DNA of 19,367 nt from UBA2160 sp964588665 (GCA_964588665.1 CAZPQQ010000062.1:1-19367), one strand, 5' to 3'; counted from the stretch's first letter, positions 1-7,506 are shown. Numbers and translations: made by a program. The notes: generated by a model not told the origin, from the letters alone.

Positions 1-29
1 AGAGCGAACACTATGGACTTGAGCTTCAT
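1..29 (-). CDS. Partial 5' end of a probable exported-protein gene
   Basis: On the minus strand an ATG at 29-27 opens a frame that runs off the window edge, reading MKLKSIVFAL. It is preceded by a strong Shine-Dalgarno, GGAGGT with a 6-nt spacer (about 36-41). A Lys-rich start followed by hydrophobic residues looks like the beginning of a signal peptide. Only nine complete codons are visible, so the mature protein cannot be identified. A solute-binding lipoprotein or another secreted protein would fit, but that is a guess. The ideal ribosome site is the main evidence that this is a real gene start. Confidence 0.55.
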
Positions 30-269
30 CTCGTTACCTCCAGTTGTACCCAATCCCCCGTCGGATTCCTAGCCGTTAGGTTCCACCCACCACCTCGCAT
101 GACCCTGCCCCTGGGGACAGTATAGCCTAGGGGTCAGGGGGAGGAATGGCGACTCTAGACGAGGCTACTGCACTAGTAGGTGAATAGCGAGGATGCTATT
201 AAGGCTTATGAGGCTGTGGTGAGGTAGGTGGGAGGATATGCTTTGATACCCCGCCTACGGCAAGTACTG
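30..269. other. Non-coding stretch with an imperfect inverted repeat
   Basis: I see no convincing gene here. The one structure is an imperfect inverted repeat: CCCTGCCCCTGG (103-114) against CCTAGGGGTCAGGG (126-139). It pairs with two bulged A residues and an 11-nt loop. It lies about 75 bp upstream of the minus-strand start at 29, so it could be a 5' regulatory structure for that gene or a terminator of something lost. There is no T-tract beside it on either strand. Confidence 0.3.
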
Positions 270-791
270 CTAAAAAGAATTGGATCTTACGCTAATCCCC
301 GCTGATTCCTGTGAAGGGCGGAGAGATAATGAATCCAGACCGCTGGACGTGTGTACTGTGCTCACACCTGACCCGTTCCCATCGGACGCATTCACGGTCA
401 CGAAGTATTGGTCCCCTTGTAAGACCTGGTCTTCGCTCGTCACCGTCACCACGTCTGCATATCCGATCGGCGCTGTGTGGTCGACGAGAATCTGCACGGT
501 AGTAGATGCAGTCATGCCGTAGTCATCAGTGGCGATTGCCGAGAAGGTGTTAATACCCTCGATCAAAGCGGAGGTAACTGAAAATGTGCCACAGTAATTG
601 GCCGAAAGGCAGGTACTAGTTGCTCCGGGTGTTAACGTATCAGTGGTATATATTGTCGAGGTTATTCCACTGCCAACCAGGTGGTGTTGCACCACTAAAG
701 AGTCGAAGTTCGCATCGATCACGGTTCCAGTTAAGCTAAGCAGGGTCTCGCTCGTAACGGATGGAACTGAAGTCCATGCAACTTTTCGCTC
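270..791 (-). pseudogene. Remnant of an Ig-like (adhesin/glucodextranase-type) repeat protein
   Basis: A minus-strand frame is open from just after a TGA (794-792) to a stop at 270. The translation has the rhythm of bacterial Ig-like repeat modules: a start around LTGTVIDANFDSL, a central GTFSVTSALIEGINTFSAIATDDYG (split here as GTFSVTSALIEG then INTFSAIATDDYG), then VDHTAP. A second module begins (YFVTVNASDGNGSGVS) but turns into unrelated sequence after about 30 residues. The best start is GTG 722-720, which falls inside the first module and has no clear Shine-Dalgarno. There is no signal peptide, and the upstream frame is closed at 794 and again at 827. The region is lower in G+C than the neighbouring genes. 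I read it as a decayed or frameshifted fragment of a larger secreted repeat protein. A short expressed protein is possible but less likely. Confidence 0.4.
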
Positions 792-961
792 TCATGCTTG
801 ACGAGCATCGCATACGCTGATAGCTTACGCCGCGTCGGCGTTGAGTTGACGGACCCCAATCCACTCAACGTGAGTGAACCCGTTCAACCTCTCGCTTGAC
901 CCTCCGCACCGCTCCTCAGTTCGATTCGATAGAGCCAAGACACAGCCGGGGAATACGAAAA

Positions 962-2170
962 ATGTTCGATAACGCATTGGCTGGCGTACGAGTCCTGGAC
1001 CTGACCCATCACGTGGCGGGACCGCAATGCACGAAGCTGCTGGCCGAATACGGCGCCGACGTCATCAAGGTGGAGCGACCCGGAGCGGGCGACCCGGCGC
1101 GAGCGATGGGCCCTTATCCCGGCGATGAGCCGCACCCCGAGAAGAGCGGCATGTTCTTGCATCTGAACACGAGCAAGCGAGGGATCACGCTCGACCTCCA
1201 GGACCCAGCGGGACTGCAGATCGCGAAAGACCTGGCGGCCGACGCAGACATCGTCGTCGAGAACTTCCACCCTGGCGTAATAGATAGCTTAGGCCTGAGT
1301 TACGAAGTGCTCGAAGCCATAAATCCCGCCGCGGTGGTCACGTCGATCTCCAACTTCGGCCAAACCGGACCGTACCGCGACCTGAAGTCCTCGGACCTGG
1401 TCGCCTACGCGATGGGCGGTCCAATGAACATCACCGGCCATGCCGATCGCGAGCCGCTGAAGCTGGCCGGCAACATCGTCGCGATGCACGCCGGGTCGGT
1501 CGCCGCGTTCGCATCCATGGTGGCCCTCTTCGAAGCCGAGGACACGGACGAAGGCCAGTACGTCGACGTATCCGTGTACGAGACCCAGGCCGGATTCAGG
1601 GACCGGCGGGTCATTTGGCTGACCGCCCACGCATACACCGGCTACCTCGGCTCTCGACCTGACCCAGGAATGCGGGTGGCGTCAGGCACGAGGCCCTGCG
1701 CCGACGGTTATGTCAACATCCTTGGATTCGGACCGAAGTTTCGCAACATGTGCGAATTGATCGGCCACCCGGAGCTAATCGACGATCCAGTCCTGAGCAA
1801 CCCCGCCGGTCGTTCCGATCCCGAGGCGGCCTATCTCTTCGACGAATACTACATCCCGTGGCTGATGGAGCACACCAAGCTCGAAGCCGTGACCGCCGCG
1901 CAGAACAACAACCTCCTCGCCGGACCGATCAACAACGTCGAAGACATCTTCCATGATCCACACTTCGCCGAGCGCGGTTACTGGGACACCATCGAACACC
2001 CCGAGACCGGGGAGTTGACCTACCCCGGCAGGCCGTTCGCCATGTCGGGCGCCGAACTACCCCATCGCTCCCCGGCGCCGCTTCTGGGCCAACACACGGC
2101 GGAGGTCTTGGCGGAGCTAGGACGCACCGACGACGACATCGCCGCGCTGAGACACAGCGGAATCATCTAA
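962..2170 (+). CDS. Family III (CaiB/BaiF) CoA-transferase, catalytic Asp present
   Basis: This 402-aa protein is a family III CoA-transferase, which moves CoA between carboxylic acids through an aspartyl-CoA intermediate. Supporting features are the N-terminal GVRVLDLTHHVAGPQC and AEYGADVIKVE segments (about 8-38), NTSKRGITLDL (69-79), DIVVENFHPGV (96-106) and SNFGQTGPY (130-138). The length is usual for the family. D145 in SSDLVAYAMGG aligns with the catalytic aspartate of the formyl-CoA transferase/CaiB family. I chose ATG 962 over an in-frame TTG at 896 because family homology begins right after it; its Shine-Dalgarno (GGGGAA) is weak. The next gene starts only 15 bp after its stop and encodes a divergent paralogue, so the two probably form one enzyme or pathway unit. 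The substrate cannot be read from sequence. Confidence 0.9.
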   Translation: MFDNALAGVRVLDLTHHVAGPQCTKLLAEYGADVIKVERPGAGDPARAMGPYPGDEPHPEKSGMFLHLNTSKRGITLDLQDPAGLQIAKDLAADADIVVENFHPGVIDSLGLSYEVLEAINPAAVVTSISNFGQTGPYRDLKSSDLVAYAMGGPMNITGHADREPLKLAGNIVAMHAGSVAAFASMVALFEAEDTDEGQYVDVSVYETQAGFRDRRVIWLTAHAYTGYLGSRPDPGMRVASGTRPCADGYVNILGFGPKFRNMCELIGHPELIDDPVLSNPAGRSDPEAAYLFDEYYIPWLMEHTKLEAVTAAQNNNLLAGPINNVEDIFHDPHFAERGYWDTIEHPETGELTYPGRPFAMSGAELPHRSPAPLLGQHTAEVLAELGRTDDDIAALRHSGII

Positions 2171-2185
2171 CGGGTGGGATCGAAA

Positions 2186-3511
2186 ATGAGCAAGAAGCTT
2201 CCCCTCGAAGGGGTCCGAGTCGTCGACATTACTCTTGTGTGGGCAGGTCCGCACTGCACCCAGCTTCTGGCCGAGTGGGGCGCTGAAGTCATTCGCGTCG
2301 AGCCGCGAAATCGCATGCAACCGTCCACTCGCGGTCAGACCGCGCACGTCTCCCAGCGGCAGGTCGATGCTGTGAGAAACTCAGCCGCGACGGCTGGCTC
2401 GCTATTCTATGCCTTTCCTGACTGGGACCCGGGAGAGACGCCGTTCAATCGCTCTCCGTCGTTCAACAGCCACGGCCGCAACAAGCTGAGCATGACGGCG
2501 GACATCATGACTCCGGAAGGCCAAGATGTCTTCCGACGCCTGATTGCCGTCTCCGACGTGTTCGTCGAGAACAACGTGCCCGAGACCATCGAGCGCGCAA
2601 ACGCAACGTACGAGGAACTGCGCGAGATCAACCCGCGCCTAATCCAGTTGCGAATGCCCGGCTACGGACTCACGGGCCCGTACAAGAACTACCGAACCTT
2701 CGGAACGCACATGGAGGGCATGACTGGCCACCACTACATTCGCGGATACCAGGACATGGACCCGTCAATGACCGGCGACTCGTTCACCGGAGACGCCGCA
2801 GCAGGCGTCCAGGGCGCGTTCGCCGTGATGCTGGCGCTACGGCAGCGAAAGCGCACAGGCAAAGGCCAGCAGATCGAGATGGCCCTAGCAGAAGGGTTCG
2901 TACCCTACTTGGGCGAGTTCATGTTGGACTACTCGATGAACAACCGCATCACCGAACCCCAGGCCAACCGTCACCCGACTCACGCCCCCCACAACGCATA
3001 TCCGTGTGACGGCGAAGACCGGTGGATCGTCATCGACGTCGGTGCCCAGGACGAGTGGGAAGCGCTTTGCAATGTCATGGGCAATCCGGACTGGGCGAGC
3101 GACGACAAGTTCGCTGACCAGCCCAGCCGACATCGAAACCAGTCGGAGCTGGACGCTCACGTCGCCGGCTGGACAAAGGACAAGGACAGGTACGAATTGT
3201 TCCACAAGCTCCAGGATGCGGGTGTCGCGGCGGGTCCGGTGCAGGACGAGGCCGACGCCTACGCCTGCCCACAACTGGACGACCGGGGCTTCTTCGAGGA
3301 GCTAACCGGCCCCGACACCGGAACGCGATCATATCCGGGCCTCATCTTCAACATGTCCAAGACGCCGAACAACCTCCGCCGCCATCCCGTCCGGCTGGGC
3401 GAAGACAACGAGTACGTCCACAAAGAGATTCTCGGCATGTCCGACTCCGAGTACGTCGAGCTTGAGCGCTTGGGCTACATAGGCTCGGGCTACGCCCCGG
3501 ACGTGCCGTAA
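2186..3511 (+). CDS. Family III CoA-transferase paralogue lacking the catalytic Asp
   Basis: This 441-aa protein has the CaiB/BaiF fold markers: GVRVVDITLVWAGPHC (9-24), AEWGAEVIRVE (29-39), NKLSMTADI (99-107), DVFVENN (124-130) and MPGYGLTGPY (157-166). An insertion of about 50 residues after RVEP (roughly 41-95) makes it longer than its neighbour. Aligning the GPY segments places G173 (YRTFGTHMEG) where the upstream protein has D145, so the usual CoA-accepting Asp is missing. E177, four residues on, is the nearest acidic residue. Its close tandem position suggests it is the partner subunit of a hetero-oligomer. ATG 2186 is preferred to GTG 2174; both lie just after the upstream stop, and GTGGGA upstream of the ATG may serve as ribosome site. 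Confidence 0.88.
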   Translation: MSKKLPLEGVRVVDITLVWAGPHCTQLLAEWGAEVIRVEPRNRMQPSTRGQTAHVSQRQVDAVRNSAATAGSLFYAFPDWDPGETPFNRSPSFNSHGRNKLSMTADIMTPEGQDVFRRLIAVSDVFVENNVPETIERANATYEELREINPRLIQLRMPGYGLTGPYKNYRTFGTHMEGMTGHHYIRGYQDMDPSMTGDSFTGDAAAGVQGAFAVMLALRQRKRTGKGQQIEMALAEGFVPYLGEFMLDYSMNNRITEPQANRHPTHAPHNAYPCDGEDRWIVIDVGAQDEWEALCNVMGNPDWASDDKFADQPSRHRNQSELDAHVAGWTKDKDRYELFHKLQDAGVAAGPVQDEADAYACPQLDDRGFFEELTGPDTGTRSYPGLIFNMSKTPNNLRRHPVRLGEDNEYVHKEILGMSDSEYVELERLGYIGSGYAPDVP

Positions 3512-3596
3512 GGACGCTACAGAGCCGTTCCCCCGACCGCGCTGGCGCACATTCGTGATACCATCGGGCCATCCGAAAGGCACTGGGAGGACGACG

Positions 3597-4436
3597 ATGC
3601 AACTCGCGGAAATCAAGCAAACCATCAAGACTAGGTACGGCGCGTTCGCCGAGAGCGGCGGCAATGGGCAGGCGTGTTGATCTAGTCAGGCTCAGCCCGG
3701 TTCGGGCTATGCAGTCGATCAGGGATTGTACACTCCGGCAGACCTCGCCGACGTGCCTCAAATAGCCCTCGATCTGTCCAGAGGATGCGGCGCCCCAGTC
3801 GGTTTTGCCGGCATTCAGTCCGGCGAAGTGGTCGTGGACCTCGGGTGCGGCGCCGGGATCGACCTGGTGCTGGCCGCCGAGCGAGCAGGCTCTGACGGTC
3901 GAGCGATTGGGATCGATTTTTCGTCTCGGATGATCGAGCGAGCCCATCAGGCCGTGGCCGAGAAGGGACTGGCGGACCGCGTCGAACTCCGTGTGGGCGA
4001 CATTGCCGACCTCGACCTTCCGGACGGCATCGCCGACGTCGTCATCTCGAACTGCGTCATCAACCTCTGTCCAGACAAGGACGCCGTCTATCGGGAAGCC
4101 TGTCGGATCCTGAGACCCGGCGGCCGGTTGGCAATTTCGGACATCGTCCTGACGGAAGAGATCGCGCCTGGGCTCTGGGAACGATTCCAGTCGGCCGGGG
4201 CCGGGTGTCTGGGGGGAGCGATCGCCGAATCCGATTACTGGCAGATGGTGTCTGACGCGGGCTTTGGAGACGTGCACACGGTGAATCGCCACCCCCTGTC
4301 CGATGACGAGTTGAGAGCATTGGCGAGCTGCCCGGGAGAGGAATTCTGTCCTCCGCCCAGTCCCGCGGACCTCGCCCTCGTTGAAGGCAGGGTCGCGAGC
4401 GTCAAGTTCACCGCGGCGAAACCGAGCCCGGCCTGA
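3597..4436 (+). CDS. arsM: Arsenite S-adenosylmethyltransferase, probable selenoprotein (UGA at codon 28)
   Basis: Methylates As(III) using S-adenosylmethionine. The frame starts at ATG 3597 behind GGGAGG with a 6-nt spacer and runs to TGA 4434-4436, interrupted only by TGA at 3678-3680. Reading that TGA as Sec gives 279 aa, normal for ArsM. Codons 1-27 encode the family N-terminus (IKQTIKTRYGAFAE then GQAC), so they are under coding constraint. C27-U28 replaces the usual Cys-Cys pair. The other three conserved thiols are present: C64 in RGCGAP, C153 in ISNCVINL and C204 in GCLGGA. The SAM site is DLGCGAGID (81-89), with D107 in IGID. The only start after the TGA, TTG 3726, has AGGGA directly abutting it and would lose the N-terminal thiols. 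The stop lies 10 bp before the next gene. Alternatives are a nonsense mutation or a base error. Confidence 0.85.
3678..3721 (+). promoter_or_regulatory. Candidate bacterial SECIS element of arsM
   Basis: Directly after the in-frame TGA is a perfect 6-bp stem, AGCCCG (3694-3699) with CGGGCT (3703-3708), closing a GTT loop (3700-3702). The loop begins with G, and 19 nt separate the TGA from it. Both agree with the published general shape of bacterial SECIS elements: a short apical loop with G in its first two bases, about 16-37 nt from the UGA. An outer pairing, TGATC (3678-3682) with GATCA (3717-3721), encloses the UGA itself. The middle of the hairpin is only loosely paired. The element would recruit SelB for Sec insertion. 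The sequence is coding at the same time. Confidence 0.7.
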
Positions 4437-4446
4437 CAACGGCCGT

Positions 4447-5427
4447 ATGCGAAAGATACTGGTCACCGGCGCCGCGGGGCAGATAGGCTCCGAGCTGGTC
4501 CCCGCCCTGCGACAGTTGTACGGAGACGAAAACGTCGTCGCTGCGGGGCATCGAACGCCGATGCCGAACGACGTGCGCGGCTCGGGCCCGGCGATCACCG
4601 TAGACGTCACCGATGCCGCCAGCGTACAGAGCTCGGTGCGAGACCACGACGTCGGAACCGTGTATCACATGAGCTCGGTGCTGTCCGCGTTGGCCGAGGC
4701 CAACCGGCAGCGCGCCCACGCCGTCAACGTCGACGGCCTGTACAACGTCCTCGAGGTGGCGGTCGACAACAATGTCGAGCAGGTCATCGTCCCGAGCTCG
4801 ATAGCCGCCTTCGGTCCGGACACGCCGCCCGACAACACCCCCAACGAGACCCTGCAACGTCCGACCACTCTGTACGGCATCTCGAAGGTGTTCGGCGAAC
4901 TCATGGGGAATTACTACGTCGAGAAATTGGGGCTGGACGTTCGCGGTTTGCGACTTCCGGGCATCATCAGCTGGAAGACGGAGCCCGCCGCCGGAACCAC
5001 CGACTACGCCGTCGCCATCTTCTACGCCGCGATTCGACAGGGGCGGTACACGTGCTATCTGCGCCCCGACACCCGACTGCCGATGATGTACATGCCGGAC
5101 TGCATCAAGGCGATCGTCGACCTGGCCCGCGCCGACAGTTCCCGACTCCGACACCACACCGACTTCAACGTCGGCGCCGTGAGCTTCACTCCCGCGGAGT
5201 TGGCTGGAGTCATCGCAAGCAAACTCCCCGGCTTTCAAGTCGATTACGACGTCGACCCTATGCGTCAGGGCATCGCGGACTCCTGGCCCAACTCCCTGGA
5301 CGACTCGGCCGCCCGCGGGGAGTGGGACTGGAAGCCGTCGTTCGACCTGGACGCAATGGCCGACGACATGCTCGACAACCTGAGCAAGAAGCTGTCAGCC
5401 GAGGGTCACTCCGACCGAGCGCTGTGA
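4447..5427 (+). CDS. NAD-dependent epimerase-type (GalE-like) L-threonine 3-dehydrogenase
   Basis: This 326-aa extended short-chain dehydrogenase closely resembles the GalE-like L-threonine dehydrogenases, which oxidise threonine to 2-amino-3-ketobutyrate with NAD+. It has the Rossmann glycine motif GAAGQIG (8-14) and SSIAAFGPDTPP (117-128), which contains the catalytic Ser. YGISK (143-147) gives the catalytic Tyr143 and Lys147. Other strongly diagnostic segments are LPGIISWKTEP, AGTTDYAVAIFYAA, LPMMYMPDCIKAI and ADSWPNSLDDSAAR. ATG 4447 is chosen because the Rossmann strand starts at once; an upstream in-frame start at 4381 would overlap arsM. The gene is 10 bp behind arsM and probably cotranscribed. 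No link between threonine breakdown and arsenic is known to me, so the shared transcript may be incidental. It is not the zinc-dependent MDR enzyme that carries the E. coli tdh name. Confidence 0.85.
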   Translation: MRKILVTGAAGQIGSELVPALRQLYGDENVVAAGHRTPMPNDVRGSGPAITVDVTDAASVQSSVRDHDVGTVYHMSSVLSALAEANRQRAHAVNVDGLYNVLEVAVDNNVEQVIVPSSIAAFGPDTPPDNTPNETLQRPTTLYGISKVFGELMGNYYVEKLGLDVRGLRLPGIISWKTEPAAGTTDYAVAIFYAAIRQGRYTCYLRPDTRLPMMYMPDCIKAIVDLARADSSRLRHHTDFNVGAVSFTPAELAGVIASKLPGFQVDYDVDPMRQGIADSWPNSLDDSAARGEWDWKPSFDLDAMADDMLDNLSKKLSAEGHSDRAL

Positions 5428-5441
5428 CAGCGGGTTTGGGA

Positions 5442-5460
5442 GTCTCGACCCAATCGAGAC
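5442..5460. terminator. Hairpin between convergent genes, possible terminator
   Basis: GTCTCGA (5442-5448) and TCGAGAC (5454-5460) form a perfect 7-bp stem with a 5-nt loop. It lies 14 bp after the threonine dehydrogenase stop and about 90 bp before the convergent ABC ATPase end. There is no T-tract on either side, so it would be a weak or non-canonical terminator. Confidence 0.4.
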
Positions 5461-5549
5461 ACGAAGCCGGCGGGCGACCAACAGGTTGCAAAGGAGTCTG
5501 GCGGCGACGCGGTCAGCGCCAGCGCAGGGCAGCACGAGCGGCCAACCCC

Positions 5550-6527
5550 TCACCTCAACTGTACGATCGGGTTGTAGCAGGCCAGAAAATGCCCCGGGTC
5601 GATCTCGACCAGGGGAGGGCGCGGACCCGTGCGGCACTGGTTGGTGGCCTTGTTGCACCGGTGAAGGAACGGGCATTCGTCGGGGGGATCTAGCATCGTC
5701 GGAGGCGTTCCCGGCAGTGGATGGAGCGATTGGTCGGGCGGATCCAACCTGGGAAGCGCCTGGAACAACGCCCACGTGTATGGGTGCTGCGGCCGCTGAT
5801 ACAGCGTTATCGTATCGGCGCGCTCAACGATAGACCCGCCGTACATCACGGCTACGTTTTGGGCCATCTGTGCGATGATGCCGAGGTCGTGCGTTATGAG
5901 CAGGATCGAGGTGTGACTCTCCTGGCGGAGCTGCCGCAGTCGTTGCAGCATCTCCGCTTGCAGGGTGACGTCCAGGTTGGACGTCGGCTCATCGGCGATC
6001 AATACACGCGGCTTCAGCGCGATTCCGATTGCCATTAGGACGCGCTGAGCCATGCCGCCGCTGAGTTGGAACGGATATCGGTCGAGCATCTTCACGGCAT
6101 CCGGGATCCCCATCTGTGACAGCAATTCCACGGCACGGTTCCGCGCCTGGCGCTTCGTCACTGGGGTATGTTCAAGCATGACCTCTTCGACCTGCTGGCC
6201 GATGGCGACCACCGGGTTGAGCGCTGAGCCCACATCCTGGAATATCAGCGAAATCTCGTTGCCTCTCAGCTTTCGGAGCGAACGCGAGTCTATGCCGATG
6301 AGATTGCGGCCGTCGTAAACGATTTCGCCCTGAACGATCTTTCCGGGGAAAGGCAGCAACTGCATGATCGACAACGCGGTCATGGTCTTGCCGGAGCCGC
6401 TTTCACCAACCAGGCCCAGGACGCTGTCCTCTTCCAAGGTAAGCGATACGCCGTTGACAGCCTTGACCGTGCCCTCTTTCGTGGTGAAGTGGGTGTGGAG
6501 GTCTTTTACTTGAAGTATTTCTGTCAC
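5550..6527 (-). CDS. Oligopeptide/dipeptide ABC transporter ATP-binding protein (OppD/DppD type)
   Basis: This 325-aa protein is the cytoplasmic ATPase that powers a peptide/nickel-type ABC importer. It shows Walker A GESGSGKT (41-48), Q-loop FQDVGSALNP (96-105), signature LSGGMAQRV (155-163), Walker B VLIADEPTSNLD (175-186) with E180, and the switch His in ITHDLG (211-216). The C-terminus has the family's cysteine-rich extension (CPFLHRC ... C ... ACYNP). I chose GTG 6527, with GGGGGAG just upstream, because homology starts immediately. The longer open frame upstream is out of character and would overlap the PHP gene. No permease, binding protein or second ATPase lies next to it, so it is an orphan component or part of a scattered system. 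Its GTG overlaps the stop of a 40-codon frame (6646-6524) as GTGA, which might give translational coupling. Confidence 0.9.
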   Translation of the reverse strand: MTEILQVKDLHTHFTTKEGTVKAVNGVSLTLEEDSVLGLVGESGSGKTMTALSIMQLLPFPGKIVQGEIVYDGRNLIGIDSRSLRKLRGNEISLIFQDVGSALNPVVAIGQQVEEVMLEHTPVTKRQARNRAVELLSQMGIPDAVKMLDRYPFQLSGGMAQRVLMAIGIALKPRVLIADEPTSNLDVTLQAEMLQRLRQLRQESHTSILLITHDLGIIAQMAQNVAVMYGGSIVERADTITLYQRPQHPYTWALFQALPRLDPPDQSLHPLPGTPPTMLDPPDECPFLHRCNKATNQCRTGPRPPLVEIDPGHFLACYNPIVQLR

Positions 6528-6660
6528 TGAGCTCCCCCACGGGACAAAGCGCGGCGCGGTTCGGCGGTTACGGGCTTCGGGCGCCGACGACCCCTCGGCG
6601 CCAGGAGGAAACGCGGCCTGATCTGGTTGGACGTGATGTTGTTCATTTATCGACAGGTCG

Positions 6661-7323
6661 TTAGTGGCTGTGCCCTGACCGGGCGCCATTGAGCACGATG
6701 GGACTGAAATTGCCGGCCCTGATCTCACGGATGAGGTCGCCCAGATCCCGGATATTCCCGTGAAACTCGGTGGCGAACGTGCCCAGGTCGTCGAGCTTGT
6801 GAGCGTCACTGGCGCCGGTGCCGGGAAGCTTGAACCATTTGGCCATCTCGTGGGAAAAGGCGTTCTCCTCCTCGGAGCCTCTGCCGTTTAGGACCTCGAC
6901 TCCGTCGATCATCGAGAACACATGATTCCTCGATGCCCTTTCCAGCATCTCATAATATGCGGCGGGGCTGCTGTCGGCATGTTTACGGTACGTCCGTCGA
7001 TAGGGATGCGCCACCACCATGGCGCCCCCATCCTCCTCGACGAGGTCCTTTACGAACGTGGCGCGGTGCATCCCGAATATGTAATTCCGCAAGCCGTACA
7101 CCAGAAGGTGACCTTCTTCGGTGGTCACCTCACAGCCCGGTAACACCAGAAAGTTGTGTCGCTTCGAGAGGTCGAATACTTCGTTGTGGTCCCAGAAACC
7201 GTCGTGGTCGGTAATGCAAACGCCGTCGAGCCCGATTCGCTTCGCTTCCTCTATCAATTCGTCCGCCGTAATCATGCTGTCGACCGAGGTTGGAAACGTA
7301 TGGGTGTGAATGTCTATGATCAA
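6661..7323 (-). CDS. PHP-domain metal-dependent phosphoesterase
   Basis: This 220-aa protein has the complete metal-binding set of the PHP superfamily: H6 and H8 in HTHT, H40-D41 in TDHDGF, E65 in GCEVTTEEGH with H72, H106 in AHPYRR, and D173/H175 in GASDAH. Such small stand-alone PHP proteins (YciV/TrpH-like in broad class) hydrolyse phosphate esters, for example of nucleotides or short oligonucleotides. The exact substrate is not predictable. The start is TTG 7323, since GGAGA lies 7 nt upstream and the metal motif begins at residue 6. It is divergent from clpC and followed 133 bp later by the ABC ATPase on the same strand. Confidence 0.85.
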   Translation of the reverse strand: MIIDIHTHTFPTSVDSMITADELIEEAKRIGLDGVCITDHDGFWDHNEVFDLSKRHNFLVLPGCEVTTEEGHLLVYGLRNYIFGMHRATFVKDLVEEDGGAMVVAHPYRRTYRKHADSSPAAYYEMLERASRNHVFSMIDGVEVLNGRGSEEENAFSHEMAKWFKLPGTGASDAHKLDDLGTFATEFHGNIRDLGDLIREIRAGNFSPIVLNGARSGHSH

Positions 7324-7361
7324 ACGCTATTCTCCGAAGTCTGCCGATCAAACTGCGCTCT

Positions 7362-7390
7362 AGTCTGCCACCGCAGATTTCCAAAGTCAA
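7362..7390 (-). promoter_or_regulatory. Weak candidate promoter for the PHP gene
   Basis: On the minus strand, TTGACT (7390-7385) matches five of six -35 positions. A poor -10 candidate, CAGACT (7367-7362), follows after 17 nt. It lies about 40 bp upstream of the TTG start at 7323. The -10 box is weak, so this is only suggestive. Confidence 0.25.
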
Positions 7391-7408
7391 GATCGCCTGC
7401 ACCTTTAG

Positions 7409-7437
7409 TTGCATTGTATCAATCTTATTGATAACAT
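7409..7437 (+). promoter_or_regulatory. Candidate clpC promoter with an operator-like palindrome in the spacer
   Basis: TTGCAT (7409-7414) and TAACAT (7432-7437), 17 nt apart, form a fair sigma-70-type promoter about 70 bp before the clpC start. The spacer is almost filled by a perfect inverted repeat, TATCAAT-CTT-ATTGATA (7417-7433), which also overlaps the first two bases of the -10 box. A dimeric repressor bound there would block RNA polymerase. The palindrome is not CIRCE, HAIR or the CtsR direct repeat as I know them. Confidence 0.5.
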
Positions 7438-7506
7438 GAACTTATGTGATCTTCATCGCACGTCGCACTCTAGTCATCCAAAAGCATAACTCACACGAGG
7501 CTACAC

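Noticed and set aside
3726..4436. Reading arsM as a 236-aa protein starting at TTG after the TGA
   Set aside because: AGGGA directly abuts the TTG and leaves no spacer. The upstream 27 codons encode the ArsM N-terminus behind a strong Shine-Dalgarno, so the full Sec-containing frame explains more.
3348..4610. 420-codon minus-strand frame antisense to arsM and the start of the threonine dehydrogenase gene
   Set aside because: The sense strand encodes clear conserved proteins. The antisense product is Arg/Pro-rich with no domain, as expected from high-G+C shadow frames.
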